Origin: Flavobacterium cucumis
Lineage (GTDB): Bacteria > Bacteroidota > Bacteroidia > Flavobacteriales > Flavobacteriaceae
Length of the DNA stretch: 64,000 bases
Reading direction: 5' to 3'
Assembly: GCF_900148835.1 (NCBI RefSeq)
Contig: NZ_FRYK01000002.1
Span: forward strand, 124,001 to 188,000
Both the position numbers and the translations under genes were made by a program. Positions 23,975 to 33,200 of the stretch are shown one piece after another. Below the pieces are notes generated by a model. It was not told the origin of the DNA, did not search any database, and saw only the letters and a list, made by a program, of their open reading frames with translations. The first letter of the stretch is position 1; every line of letters begins with the position of its first letter.

Positions 23975-24526
23975 ATGATGCATTCCAATACCGTTTCGGC
24001 TTCAAAAATTACAATCTCGGAACTAATGCTGCCTTCCCATTCCAATTTTAGTGGAAAAATTCATGGCGGTTATCTACTAAAACTAATGGATCAAATAGCC
24101 TTTGCATGTGCTTCTAAATATTCAGGAAGCTATTGTGTTACGGCTTCCGTTGATACGGTAGACTTTCTAAATCCTGTTGAAATAGGAGAATTGGTAACTT
24201 TAAAAGCGTCTGTCAATTATGTAGGTACAACCTCTATGGTTGTTGGAATTAGAGTTATCTCAGAAAATATTCAAACAGGAAAAATGAAACATTGTAACTC
24301 TAGTTATTTTACTATGGTTGCAAAAGATGAGAAAGGAAATAATGTAAAAGTACCCCGTTTAATTTTGTCTTCATTTGACGAAATCAGACGCTTTTATGAT
24401 AGTTTATATCGAATACAATCCAAAAAATTATCAAGAGAGATTGAAAGAAAATTTGATTATAAAACAAAAGAAGCCTTAGAGAATCTTCAACATTATAATG
24501 TGGAAATTTCTGAAAAGCTTCTATAA
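23975..24526 (+). CDS. Acyl-CoA thioesterase (hotdog fold)
   Basis: 183 residues. The hotdog domain shows NFSGKIHGGYLLKLMDQIAFACASKYSG (the catalytic-helix region with HGG and Asp), VTASVDTVDFLNPVEIGELVTLKASVNYVGTTSMVVGIRV and a C-terminal helical tail. This matches the YciA/BFIT-type acyl-CoA thioesterases that hydrolyse acyl-CoA to fatty acid and CoA. A start at 23978 is equally possible. Confidence 0.9.
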   Translation: MMHSNTVSASKITISELMLPSHSNFSGKIHGGYLLKLMDQIAFACASKYSGSYCVTASVDTVDFLNPVEIGELVTLKASVNYVGTTSMVVGIRVISENIQTGKMKHCNSSYFTMVAKDEKGNNVKVPRLILSSFDEIRRFYDSLYRIQSKKLSREIERKFDYKTKEALENLQHYNVEISEKLL

Positions 24527-24541
24527 AAATGTGGGAATAAT

Positions 24542-25417
24542 TTAAAAAACTCGAACTAAATTAAACCCGAATGCAAATTCGCCTTTGGTCCAATCTCCAA
24601 CAGTTTGTCCTAAAAAGCCTGCTTCATGCATGGCATTAGAATTGGAGAAATGCATTTGAAAGACATGTCCACCTGTCTCTAAATCAAAACCTATAGAAAG
24701 TGGATTTTTATAAATCGATTCATTTGCTCTGTTTAAGTGAGCTGCATAATCAACATTTATAGACCAACGACTAGTTAATTTAAAGCGTCCCCCAACACCT
24801 ATAGCATATTGTAAGTTTTCTTGTGGATTAGGCAAAATCGCCATATTATTTTCATCTAATATATCACGTAATGTATTCTCATGAAAAACTGTTGGGGCTA
24901 CTTGCAATGACAACCTATTCGAAAATTTTCTAGAGATTAGCAATTGATTTACAAAACTTAACCTGTTTTCAAATTCTAAATTAGGGAAAAATTCCTCCTT
25001 CAATTCTGTATTGACAGCTAAACTATTGAACCCAACAACCGAAAATGGAAACCCTCCTTCTCGTTGAGATAGAAGTTGATATTTAACACCCATATCATAC
25101 GTTTCTTGAAAACCACTTCGAGCAACGTGAACCGTTAACCAGTCGTCAATTCCATAAAGAAATTTAATCAATGTGTTTGCATTATCAAGTCCGAAAAAAT
25201 CATCTATACCGTTGTTGACAAATCCAAAACGGTGAGCAACTACAAAGTAGAAATCGCCTTTAGCTGCAAGCTTAGTGGATTCAATATTAATAATTTTTAA
25301 AGATTTAAATGCCGATTCTACTTTAACATTAGTTACTATAGTATCAATTTCATTTAATAAGTCGTCCTGTGCAAAACCACACAAGGGAAATAAAGCTAGT
25401 AAAAGTAATTTTTTCAT
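24542..25417 (-). CDS. DUF5777 family beta-barrel protein
   Basis: 291 residues with a signal peptide (MKKLLLLALFPLCGFAQ). The DUF5777 features are present: FKSLKIINIESTKLAAKGDFYFVVAHRFG near the N-terminus, DNANTLIKFLYGIDDWLTVHVARS, and a C-terminal barrel with HVFQMHFSNSNAMHEAGFLG. It is presumably an outer-membrane barrel ending in aromatic Phe. It is transcribed away from the OB-fold/cytochrome/YceI genes, with which DUF5777 genes are commonly associated. Transport role unproven. Confidence 0.85.
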   Translation of the reverse strand: MKKLLLLALFPLCGFAQDDLLNEIDTIVTNVKVESAFKSLKIINIESTKLAAKGDFYFVVAHRFGFVNNGIDDFFGLDNANTLIKFLYGIDDWLTVHVARSGFQETYDMGVKYQLLSQREGGFPFSVVGFNSLAVNTELKEEFFPNLEFENRLSFVNQLLISRKFSNRLSLQVAPTVFHENTLRDILDENNMAILPNPQENLQYAIGVGGRFKLTSRWSINVDYAAHLNRANESIYKNPLSIGFDLETGGHVFQMHFSNSNAMHEAGFLGQTVGDWTKGEFAFGFNLVRVF

Positions 25418-25655
25418 TTGTTCTATTTGTTTTGTTTTGTGTTCTAAAATGTACTAAAAGCACTTAAGTATTGTATCTATACTTCTTTTAAGATGCTGAA
25501 TTTTCTGTTTTTATTAAGCATCAACAAATCCATATACGAGTATTTAGAAGATTTAGTTCTTTATTTGTAAAAAAAAAATCTAACATTAAAAAAGATCTTA
25601 AGAAGTATGCATGCAAAAGCATGATTTTAAAATAGAAAATTTCGAAAAATCAGAA

Positions 25656-26060
25656 TTAATCTAGAACACTGCTTTGATCCATTTTTATCTCTTCAAACAA
25701 ATCATCATAACCTACTAGTCTTCCTTTGATTTTAATTTCCTTTCCAATTGCGAAATTTTGAACTTGATCGTTTAATAAAACAGCAACTATTTTATCGTCA
25801 ATAATTATAATACGTGATTTTAAATCCAAACTCGTAATCTTTCCGTATATCGAAATAGTTTGGTCAACGTACTTTTTGTTAGCTATCTCTTGATTTAAAG
25901 AGAACTCAGAAATTAAGTCTTTTGAACTTAAAACATAATCCGGTTGTTCTAAACTAATGTTTCGGTGTTGTTTGTAAACATAAAAGTATACAAAAGCAGT
26001 TGCTACCAAAATGAAAGCCAACAATGCAAAAACGAACTTGATTTTTAATGTCTTAACCAT
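25656..26060 (-). CDS. OB-fold tRNA_anti-like membrane-anchored protein
   Basis: 134 residues. One N-terminal membrane helix (about 9-28) and an extracytoplasmic OB-like domain of about 80 residues: NKKYVDQTISIYGKITSLDLKSRIIIIDDKIVAVLLNDQ...IGKEIKIKGRLVGYDDLFEEIKMDQS. This is the tRNA_anti-like family, where nucleic-acid binding is not established and the compartment argues against it. It is divergent from the cytochrome gene with only 17 bases between start codons, so the two share control elements. Confidence 0.75.
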   Translation of the reverse strand: MVKTLKIKFVFALLAFILVATAFVYFYVYKQHRNISLEQPDYVLSSKDLISEFSLNQEIANKKYVDQTISIYGKITSLDLKSRIIIIDDKIVAVLLNDQVQNFAIGKEIKIKGRLVGYDDLFEEIKMDQSSVLD

Positions 26061-26077
26061 AATTAAATTGTTTTAAA

Positions 26078-26443
26078 ATGAAAAAAAATGTAAAAAAATT
26101 AACCTTCTTATTACTAACATCTATGTTATTAGGAGGTTGTACAACTGACAGTGTATCCGATTTAACTGAAATAACAACAGATGTAAATGTTAGTTATTTA
26201 AATGACGTAAAACCTATTATTGATAATAATTGTGTTCGTTGCCATGGTAACCCAACAAGTAACGGAGCTCCAATGTCATTAACTACTTACGAAAATGTGA
26301 GAACAGCGGTTTTAAATAATTTAATTGATAGAATTTCAAGAGCAGAAGGAACTCCGGGAGCAATGCCTTTAGGGGGGCCAAGACTTTCTCAAAATCAAAT
26401 TAATACAATTATAGCTTGGCAAAATGCTAATTTCCCTCAATAA
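26078..26443 (+). CDS. Cytochrome c-like lipoprotein (single haem)
   Basis: 121 residues. Lipoprotein signal ending at Cys21 (LLGGC). The haem-attachment motif CVRCH is at 52-56, after the PSCyt1-like lead SYLNDVKPIIDNN. A possible distal Met lies in GAMPLGG (about 95), before the C-terminal helix INTIIAWQNANFP. A periplasm-facing, membrane-tethered c-type cytochrome is expected. The YceI gene starts eight bases after its stop. Confidence 0.85.
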   Translation: MKKNVKKLTFLLLTSMLLGGCTTDSVSDLTEITTDVNVSYLNDVKPIIDNNCVRCHGNPTSNGAPMSLTTYENVRTAVLNNLIDRISRAEGTPGAMPLGGPRLSQNQINTIIAWQNANFPQ

Positions 26444-26451
26444 AAAAAACT

Positions 26452-26991
26452 ATGAAAATCAAATTATTAACTTTAATATTCTTTCTGAGCACTAGCCTTA
26501 TGGCTCAAGAAAGATTTATTACCAAAAGTGGAATAATTTCTTTTGAAGCATCTGTTCCTAGTTTTGAAGAAATTAAAGGGAAAAACACAAATGTTTCCTG
26601 TGTACTGAACACAAGATCAGGAGAAATAGCAGTTTTAGCACTAGTTAGAGGTTTTAAATTTAAAATTGCCCTAATGGAAGAACATTTCAATGAAAATTAC
26701 ATTGAAAGCACAGTATTCCCTAAGACGACTTTTAAAGGGAAAATAGAAAATTTCTTTTACTCTAGAATCACAAGAACAGAGCAAAACTATACGCTAAATG
26801 GACAACTAGAACTTCATGGAAAAACAAAAGACATTTCGGTTATTGCGAAAATTAAAAGAACAGATGAAGGCATCGAAATCACTTCTAATTTTATAGTGAG
26901 TACTGACGATTTTGATATCGAAATCCCAAGCGTTGTGAGTAAAAACATTTCAAAAAATGTAAAAGTTTCATTAGAATTCTTGTTGAAGTAA
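26452..26991 (+). CDS. YceI family periplasmic protein
   Basis: 179 residues. Signal peptide MKIKLLTLIFFLSTSLMAQ, then the YceI lipocalin-like barrel: FITKSGIISFEASVPSFEEIKGKN, MEEHFNENYIESTVFPKTTFKGKI, LNGQLELHGKTKDISVIAKI and the final strand. YceI proteins bind polyisoprenoids or other amphiphiles. It follows the cytochrome gene as a two-gene operon. Confidence 0.9.
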   Translation: MKIKLLTLIFFLSTSLMAQERFITKSGIISFEASVPSFEEIKGKNTNVSCVLNTRSGEIAVLALVRGFKFKIALMEEHFNENYIESTVFPKTTFKGKIENFFYSRITRTEQNYTLNGQLELHGKTKDISVIAKIKRTDEGIEITSNFIVSTDDFDIEIPSVVSKNISKNVKVSLEFLLK

Positions 26992-27027
26992 TTTTTTTAT
27001 ACATTTACGCATCAAAAAACAATTCAC

Positions 27028-27699
27028 ATGAAAAAAATGATTCAAATCGCATTCGCTCTATTAGTTATTTCGAATGTAGGAGTAAATGCGCAAACAGCAT
27101 TAAAAAAGGGTTCTGTTAATTATAAAATGACTACCTCAGGAAATGACGAAGCAGCTGCAATGATGGGAGAAAGCACTATTAGTGTTCATTTTGACGAGAA
27201 AACTCAAGCTACAGACATGTCAATGATGAATGGCATGATGGTAACCAAAACCATTATTCCAGTTGGAAACATTAAAGACGCACGCATGACATTTGATGCT
27301 ATGGGAATGAAATATGAAATAATTGAATTACCAGAAGAAGCTTTTAAAGCAAATAGTAGTTTAACAGACTTAAAAAATGCAACTGAGATCGTGTATGACA
27401 AAAAAGATACTAAAGAAATTGCTGGTTTTAAATGTTATAAAGCTACAGTAAAATTAAGCGATGGTACCTCTAGTGTTTTATACATTACAGAAGCAATAGC
27501 ACCTCAAGTTACTAACGCAGAAGGTAATGTAAAATTGGTTGGATATCCTCTAGAGATAAAAGTATCAAATCCACAAGGGGAAATGACCATAACAGCAACG
27601 TCTTTCTCAAAAGAATTACCAAAAGATTGCTTTACTATTGGAGAAGGTTATAAGAAAGTAACTATGGAAGAATTTCAAAAACAAATGGGCGGTATGTAA
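27028..27699 (+). CDS. DUF4412-like/GLPGLI-related secreted protein
   Basis: 223 residues with a signal peptide (MKKMIQIAFALLVISNVGVNAQ). The beta-rich body contains KKGSVNYKMTTSG and YDKKDTKEIAGFKCYKATVKL, the 'IAGxKCxKA' motif shared by DUF4412 and GLPGLI proteins of Bacteroidetes, and a Met-rich stretch around 65-85. Function unknown. A weaker promoter (TTG 26980-26982, 17 bp, TACATTTA 27000-27007) suggests separate transcription from YceI. Confidence 0.75.
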   Translation: MKKMIQIAFALLVISNVGVNAQTALKKGSVNYKMTTSGNDEAAAMMGESTISVHFDEKTQATDMSMMNGMMVTKTIIPVGNIKDARMTFDAMGMKYEIIELPEEAFKANSSLTDLKNATEIVYDKKDTKEIAGFKCYKATVKLSDGTSSVLYITEAIAPQVTNAEGNVKLVGYPLEIKVSNPQGEMTITATSFSKELPKDCFTIGEGYKKVTMEEFQKQMGGM

Positions 27700-27720
27700 T
27701 ACGAGTCGTTTGCAAATTAT

Positions 27721-27752
27721 AAAAAGCACTGATTTTTCAGTGCTTTTTTTTT
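27721..27752 (+). terminator. Terminator of the DUF4412-like gene
   Basis: AAAAAGCACTGA / TCAGTGCTTTTT around a 4-base loop with a T-run. The following 240 bp to the carB terminator contain no recognised gene or element. Confidence 0.85.
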
Positions 27753-27990
27753 GAGACAAGTTGCTAGGTATAATATTGTTTTACATTGATCGTTATCCCT
27801 CAAGTTTTATAGCTCCATATATCAATAACTTGCATTTGTAGTATCTTATTGTATCTTGAGATGTTACTATGAATAAGTTTAAATTGACTAGAGAAAAAAA
27901 GCTATAATTGACAAATTTAAACAGTTTCTCAAAACAAGAACTAAACGTGTAAGGAGAGGGTATCAAAATCCAAAATCAATCTGATGAAGA

Positions 27991-28018
27991 AAAAAAACGC
28001 AATCTTTCGATTGCGTTT
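27991..28018 (-). terminator. Terminator of carB
   Basis: AAACGCAATC / GATTGCGTTT with loop TTTC (27995-28018), followed on the minus strand by a U-run. Confidence 0.85.
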
Positions 28019-28025
28019 CCCTGTA

Positions 28026-30881
28026 TTACTTCGTTAAGTACATTTTTCTTCTTGAATACAAATCATAAAACTGGTCGTCTTTCAAATCGTCAATAAACAA
28101 GATACTTTCACCCGTTGACTTCATCTCAGGACCTAATGCTTTATTTACATTTGGAAACTTACTGAAAGAAAAAACAGGTTGTTTAATCGCATATCCTTTT
28201 AATTGAGGATTAAAATTAAAATCTATTACTTTATTATGTCCCAACATTACTTTTGTAGCATAGTTAACATATGGTTCTCCGTATGCTTTTGCAATAAAAG
28301 GTACAGTACGAGAAGCTCTTGGATTTGCTTCAATAATGTACACTATATCATCTTTTATGGCAAACTGAATATTAATTAACCCAACCGTCTTCAAAGCTAC
28401 CGCAATTTTTTTCGTGTGATCTTTGATTTGTTGCATAACAAATTCACCCAAATTAAAAGGTGGTAATGTCGCATTACTATCACCTGAGTGAACACCACAT
28501 GGTTCAATGTGTTCCATAATCCCTATAATGTATACATTCCCATCGGCGTCACAAATAGCATCGGCCTCTGCTTCAATGGCTCCATCTAAATAATGATCTA
28601 ACAATAATTTATTTCCAGGAATCGATTTTAATAAATCAATAACATGCTCTTCTAATTCTTGTTTGTTGATTACAATTTTCATTCCTTGACCACCCAACAC
28701 ATAAGAAGGGCGAACTAATAACGGAAAGTCTAATGAATCGGCTAATCTAGAAGCTTCTTCAGCACTCTCTGCAATTCCAAATTTTGGAAAAGGAATATTC
28801 AATTCGGTTAATAAATCAGAAAAACGTCCTCTATCTTCCGCTAAATCTAAAGCGTCAAAAGAAGTTCCGATAATTTTTATACCATGTTTTGATAATTTTT
28901 CAGCTAATTTCAAAGCCGTTTGCCCACCCAACTGAACGATTACACCTTCAGGCTTTTCGTGCTGAATAATATCATAAATATGTTCCCAAAAAACGGGTTC
29001 GAAATACAATTTATCCGCCGTATCGAAATCGGTAGAAACCGTTTCTGGATTACAGTTGATCATGATCGTCTCATAACCACATTCTTTTGCTGCCAAAACC
29101 CCGTGAACACAAGAATAATCGAACTCAATTCCTTGACCAATACGGTTAGGTCCAGAACCTAAAACCACTACTTTTTTCTTATCGGTTACGATACTCTCGT
29201 TGTGAACGTATTTGGTGCCGTCTGCTTTCTCAATTTCAGCTTCAAAAGTCGAATAAAAATATGGCGTTATGGCTTTAAACTCAGCCGCACAAGTATCAAC
29301 TAATTTATAAACACGCTTGATATTTTGTTCTTCCCTTAATTTGTGTACTTGACTTTCCAAACAACCCATCATGTGTGCAATTTGTCGGTCTCCATATCCT
29401 TTTTGTTTTGCCTCTAGCAATAATTCTCTTGGTAACGTATCTACTTTATAATTCGAAATTTCTTTCTCTAAATGGAATAATTCTTCGTATTGTTTCAAGA
29501 ACCACATGTCAATTTTAGTAATCTCATGAATTCGGCTTAATGGAATCCCCATGGCGATGGCATCATAAATTACGAAAACTCTGTCCCAACTCGCAAAAGT
29601 TAATTTTTCGATAATTTGTTCGTAGTTTTTATAACCTTTCCCGTCTGCCCCTAATCCGTTGCGCTTTATCTCTAACGACTGAGTAGCTTTATGAAGCGCT
29701 TCTTGGAACGAACGTCCAATTCCCATGACTTCTCCCACCGATTTCATTTGAAGTCCTAATGTTCTATCCGAACCTTCAAATTTATCAAAATTCCATCTTG
29801 GTATTTTAACAATTACATAGTCTAACGTTGGTTCAAATAAAGCCGATGTAGATTTTGTAATTTGATTTTGCAATTCGTCTAAGTTGTATCCTAAGGCTAA
29901 TTTCGTTGCGATTTTGGCAATAGGATAACCCGTAGCTTTGGATGCTAATGCCGAAGAACGCGATACACGGGGGTTGATTTCAATCGCCACGATATCTTCT
30001 TTATCATCAGGTGAAACTGCAAATTGTACATTACAACCTCCAGCAAAATTACCGATAGAGCGCATCATCAAAATGGCCATATCACGCATTTTTTGGAATG
30101 TTGTATCTGATAACGTCATTGCTGGCGCTACTGTAATTGAATCGCCAGTATGAATTCCCATTGGATCCATATTTTCGATAGTACAAATAATCACCACATT
30201 ATCATTCTTATCACGAAGCAACTCTAATTCATATTCTTTCCAGCCTAATAAAGCCTTATCAATCAGTACTTCATGAATTGGAGAAGCCTCTAAACCACGT
30301 GTTAGCAACTCATCAAAATCTTCTTTCTTATGAACAAAAGCAGCTCCAGTACCTCCTAAAGTAAACGAAGGACGAATTACCAAAGGAAATCCAAACTCTT
30401 GTGCGATTTCTTTTCCTTTTAAGAAAGAATTTGCAGTCTTTGCAGGTGCTTGTGGAATCCCAATTTGATTTAAAAGTACTTTAAACTTTTCTCGATCTTC
30501 AGTAATATTAATGGCATTAATATCAACTCCAATTAAACGTACTCCAAAATCCTTCCAAATTCCTTTTTCTTCTGCCTCAATCGCTAAATTAAGTGCGGTT
30601 TGCCCCCCCATTGTTGGTAAAACAGCATCTATCTGAGGATGAGCTTTAAGAATTTCGATAATTGATTTTGTGGTTAATGGTTTTAAATAAACATGATCCG
30701 CCATTGATGGATCGGTCATGATAGTCGCGGGATTGGAGTTAATTAAGATAACTTCAATTCCTTCTTCTTTTAATGAACGTGCTGATTGTGAACCCGCATA
30801 GTCAAATTCGCAAGCTTGACCAATAACAATAGGTCCAGATCCAATAATTAAAACCGATTTGATTGTGTTGTCTTTAGGCAT
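28026..30881 (-). CDS. carB: Carbamoyl-phosphate synthase large subunit, short form
   Basis: 951 residues. The first ATP-grasp half (about 1-400; SGPIVIGQACEFDYAGSQ, NPRVSRSSALASKATGYPIA) and the second (about 545-930; SGPNRIGQGIEFDYSCVH, NPRASRTVPFIAKAYG) flank an oligomerisation domain. Both synthetase sites appear intact. The protein ends right after the second half (DDLKDDQFYDLYSRRKMYLTK), so the about 120-residue C-terminal MGS domain that binds UMP/IMP/ornithine in E. coli CarB is absent. Makes carbamoyl phosphate for pyrimidine and arginine synthesis with CarA, which is not in this window. Confidence 0.95.
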   Translation of the reverse strand: MPKDNTIKSVLIIGSGPIVIGQACEFDYAGSQSARSLKEEGIEVILINSNPATIMTDPSMADHVYLKPLTTKSIIEILKAHPQIDAVLPTMGGQTALNLAIEAEEKGIWKDFGVRLIGVDINAINITEDREKFKVLLNQIGIPQAPAKTANSFLKGKEIAQEFGFPLVIRPSFTLGGTGAAFVHKKEDFDELLTRGLEASPIHEVLIDKALLGWKEYELELLRDKNDNVVIICTIENMDPMGIHTGDSITVAPAMTLSDTTFQKMRDMAILMMRSIGNFAGGCNVQFAVSPDDKEDIVAIEINPRVSRSSALASKATGYPIAKIATKLALGYNLDELQNQITKSTSALFEPTLDYVIVKIPRWNFDKFEGSDRTLGLQMKSVGEVMGIGRSFQEALHKATQSLEIKRNGLGADGKGYKNYEQIIEKLTFASWDRVFVIYDAIAMGIPLSRIHEITKIDMWFLKQYEELFHLEKEISNYKVDTLPRELLLEAKQKGYGDRQIAHMMGCLESQVHKLREEQNIKRVYKLVDTCAAEFKAITPYFYSTFEAEIEKADGTKYVHNESIVTDKKKVVVLGSGPNRIGQGIEFDYSCVHGVLAAKECGYETIMINCNPETVSTDFDTADKLYFEPVFWEHIYDIIQHEKPEGVIVQLGGQTALKLAEKLSKHGIKIIGTSFDALDLAEDRGRFSDLLTELNIPFPKFGIAESAEEASRLADSLDFPLLVRPSYVLGGQGMKIVINKQELEEHVIDLLKSIPGNKLLLDHYLDGAIEAEADAICDADGNVYIIGIMEHIEPCGVHSGDSNATLPPFNLGEFVMQQIKDHTKKIAVALKTVGLINIQFAIKDDIVYIIEANPRASRTVPFIAKAYGEPYVNYATKVMLGHNKVIDFNFNPQLKGYAIKQPVFSFSKFPNVNKALGPEMKSTGESILFIDDLKDDQFYDLYSRRKMYLTK

Positions 30882-30998
30882 TGTGTTGTTGTTAGTAGTG
30901 GATTGTAGTTGTGTTTGAATATAAAATTACAAATTTTCAATTGGGTAGTCTGAAATAAACTGCTAAACTTTTCAAATTTTATAAACAGTTTAAAAAAA

Positions 30999-31024
30999 AG
31001 CCGCTACTAATAAAAGTAACGGCT
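30999..31024 (-). terminator. Terminator of rpmH
   Basis: AGCCGTTACT / AGTAGCGGCT on the minus strand with a short AT loop and a following U-run. It separates rpmH from carB. Confidence 0.8.
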
Positions 31025-31048
31025 AGTATATTGTTTTAAGCTAAAACA

Positions 31049-31210
31049 TTATTTTTTGTGTCTTGGTTCACAAGAAACAGTTAACTTATGTCTTCCTTTA
31101 GCTCTTCTACGAGCAAGCACTTTTCTTCCATTTGCAGAAGCCATTCTATCCATGAAACCGTGCTTATTTCTTCTTTTTCTTTTTGATGGTTGAAACGTTC
31201 TCTTACTCAT
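31049..31210 (-). CDS. rpmH: 50S ribosomal protein L34
   Basis: 53 residues, highly basic: [19 protein letters not shown], then [20 protein letters not shown] and a short C-terminal tail ending HKK. The core is the canonical L34 sequence. Component of the large ribosomal subunit. Monocistronic, with its own consensus promoter and terminator; the usual rnpA neighbour is absent here. Confidence 0.97.
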   Translation of the reverse strand: MSKRTFQPSKRKRRNKHGFMDRMASANGRKVLARRRAKGRHKLTVSCEPRHKK

Positions 31211-31283
31211 TGTAGTATTTTTTAAAATCTATAAATAAAAATCTTTTTTAAAATCACAGTTTCCCTTTCCTGAAAACCGAGTG

Positions 31284-31313
31284 CAAATATACAAAGACTT
31301 TTTTCATTCGCAA
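31284..31313 (-). promoter_or_regulatory. Promoter of rpmH
   Basis: Minus-strand TTG (31313-31311), 19 bp, TATATTTG (31291-31284), full consensus. The start codon lies about 75 bases downstream. Confidence 0.7.
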
Positions 31314-31376
31314 ATACTTTTTTAAAAATATTTTTAATTGATTTTATTACCTTTGCAGTCAACAAAAAAATACAAC

Positions 31377-31892
31377 ATGTTTCACAAAAATATTAAATTA
31401 GTTTTAGCAGCTTTAATAATTGCTTTTGGAATTTATCAATTTACAGAAAACAACATTGGTAATGGTATCTTTTTATTATTGTTTTCCACCATTTTTATTT
31501 TCTTATATTTCAAAAACGAATTTATCTTACTAGCTTTCTTGAAATTGAGAAAACAAGATTTCCCTGGAGCACAAAAATGGTTGTCTCATATCAAAAATCC
31601 AGAAACAGCTTTAATAAAAAAACAGCAAGGATATTTTAATTACCTACACGGTTTAATGGTTTCTCAAACCAATTTAATTGAAGCAGAACGCTACTTTAAA
31701 AAAGCTATTGCTCTTGGATTATCAATGAATCAAGACCTTGCTTTAGCTAAACTACAATTAGCAGGTATTGCCATGACCAGAAGAAGAAAAATGGAAGCAA
31801 CCAACTTACTTAACGAAGCCAAAAAATTAGACAAACACAATATGCTGAAAGATCAAATAAAAATGATGAAAGAGCAGATGAAAAAAATGTAA
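31377..31892 (+). CDS. Membrane protein with TPR-like repeats
   Basis: 171 residues from ATG 31377 (MFHKNIKLVLAALIIAFGIYQ); an in-frame TTG at 31338 lies upstream of a consensus -7 TACCTTTG (31348-31355) and is rejected. Two N-terminal transmembrane helices (about 5-42) are followed by helical pairs spaced as in TPR units: KWLSHIKNPETALIKKQQGYFNYLHG, AERYFKKAIALGLSMNQDLALAKLQLAGIAM and ATNLLNEAKKLDKHNM. A scaffolding role is likely; no specific function known. Confidence 0.7.
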   Translation: MFHKNIKLVLAALIIAFGIYQFTENNIGNGIFLLLFSTIFIFLYFKNEFILLAFLKLRKQDFPGAQKWLSHIKNPETALIKKQQGYFNYLHGLMVSQTNLIEAERYFKKAIALGLSMNQDLALAKLQLAGIAMTRRRKMEATNLLNEAKKLDKHNMLKDQIKMMKEQMKKM

Positions 31893-31907
31893 TTCACAGA
31901 ACAAACA

Positions 31908-31933
31908 AAAAGCACCTTTTAAAGGTGCTTTTT
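31908..31933. terminator. Bidirectional terminator between TPR gene and TauE gene
   Basis: Perfect 13-bp palindrome AAAAAGCACCTTT / AAAGGTGCTTTTT with no loop bases unpaired by sequence. It overlaps the stop region of the converging TauE gene. Confidence 0.8.
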
Positions 31934-32301
31934 TATTTACCTAATAACATCTTGCCCGCAATTAACAATAGAATAAAACCAAATACTTTTTTTAGCATTT
32001 TTTGATCCAACCCAACTGCAATTTTACTTCCAAAGTAGCCTCCAACCACAAAAAACAAAGCAATAATTCCTACATAACGCCAATCGATAAAACCTTCTTT
32101 ATGATACGTATATACGGCAACTGCCGTGACTGGCACTACTAAAACCGCTAAGCTAGTTCCTTGTGCTTGATGCTGATTAAACCCTAGTAGTAAAATTAAC
32201 AAAGGAACCATAACAACACCTCCTCCTACTCCAACTAGCCCACTCAAAATACCTGCTAAAACACCAATTAAAACTAACGATAAAACCACTTGCACATCCA
32301 T
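31933..32301 (-). CDS. Sulfite exporter TauE/SafE family protein (half-size)
   Basis: 122 residues from the ATG at 32301 (MDVQVVLSLVLIGVLAGILSG), seven bases after the transglycosylase stop; an in-frame start at 32349 would overlap that gene. Four transmembrane helices with the TauE motif GILSGLVGVGGGVVMVPLLILLLGFNQHQAQGTSLAV and the GGYFGSKIA motif. Full TauE proteins have two such halves. Single-half versions probably dimerise to form the anion (sulfite/organosulfonate) exporter. Cotranscribed with the transglycosylase. Confidence 0.88.
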   Translation of the reverse strand: MDVQVVLSLVLIGVLAGILSGLVGVGGGVVMVPLLILLLGFNQHQAQGTSLAVLVVPVTAVAVYTYHKEGFIDWRYVGIIALFFVVGGYFGSKIAVGLDQKMLKKVFGFILLLIAGKMLLGK

Positions 32302-32308
32302 TGGTCGT

Positions 32309-33187
32309 TTATTGTTTGTTATATCCTGAAGTTGGGATTTCGATTTCATATTTCTTACCTAAAGTATTCGTTAGTTTTTTATCGCGTAACCAAGGGTTGT
32401 GAATTTTTAAAATTTTATAATTCACACCTTGTGTTTTAGCAAACTTTGCTAAATCCGTAATCGAAGAATCAATTACTATTTTTTTAGTCGGAATTGGATA
32501 GTATAAAGCTTCTTTGGGAATACTAAATCCATACTTATCTGGATTTTTCATGATTTCTTTTAATGCTAAAATTCGGAAAACGTAACGCGATGTTTCTTCA
32601 GTTAACAACAAATCGTAATAATTATCAACGTGTTGTTCTTCTATTTTTTTGGCAATTCCATTCATTCCACCATTGTAAGAAGCTGCAGCTAACGTCCAAG
32701 AACCAAATTTTTCTTTGGCACTTATTAAGTATTTACAAGCGGCTTCTGTTGCTTTTTCTAAATGATAGCGCTCATCAACTTCTTCACTTATTTCCATTCC
32801 TTTTTCTTTAGCGGTTGCAGGCATAAACTGCCAAACACCTCTTGCTCCTGCAGGTGAAACCGCATTAACCAAACTACTCTCGATAACCGCTAAATATTTG
32901 AAATCATCTGGAACTCCATATTTCGCTAAAATAGGTTCAATAATTGGAAATACTTTATTCGCACGTTTAATCACCAAAGTCGTATTGGTATGATAATTCA
33001 TATTGGTAACCATTTCTTTGTCCAATCGTTCCTGAACATCTGCAATAAATGTTGGCACATCCTCTCCTGAAAAGTCCATTTGCAAACTATATCCCTGAGG
33101 GGCATATTTCGTATCATTTGACACCACTCCATAAATCAAGAAACTTGCCAATAGTGCGATCAACCCCGAAAATAGCATCTTTTTCAT
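32309..33187 (-). CDS. Lytic transglycosylase (SLT domain)
   Basis: 292 residues. N-terminal signal/anchor (MKKMLFSGLIALLASFLIYGVV). SLT domain from about 90: catalytic Glu in VIESSLVNAVSPAGARGVWQFMPATAKEKGM (AVIES), then GSWTLAAASYNGGMNGIAKKI and Y-rich helices. The C-terminal part (YPIPTKKIVIDSSITDLAKFAKTQGV) resembles a degenerate LysM-like region as in MltD. Cleaves peptidoglycan glycan strands forming anhydromuramyl ends. Confidence 0.9.
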   Translation of the reverse strand: MKKMLFSGLIALLASFLIYGVVSNDTKYAPQGYSLQMDFSGEDVPTFIADVQERLDKEMVTNMNYHTNTTLVIKRANKVFPIIEPILAKYGVPDDFKYLAVIESSLVNAVSPAGARGVWQFMPATAKEKGMEISEEVDERYHLEKATEAACKYLISAKEKFGSWTLAAASYNGGMNGIAKKIEEQHVDNYYDLLLTEETSRYVFRILALKEIMKNPDKYGFSIPKEALYYPIPTKKIVIDSSITDLAKFAKTQGVNYKILKIHNPWLRDKKLTNTLGKKYEIEIPTSGYNKQ

Positions 33188-33200
33188 ATATCTTTCTTTT

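Noticed and set aside
31010..31320. rnpA-rpmH-oriC style region
   Set aside because: Only rpmH is present; no DnaA boxes, rnpA or dnaA are visible, so no origin is called.
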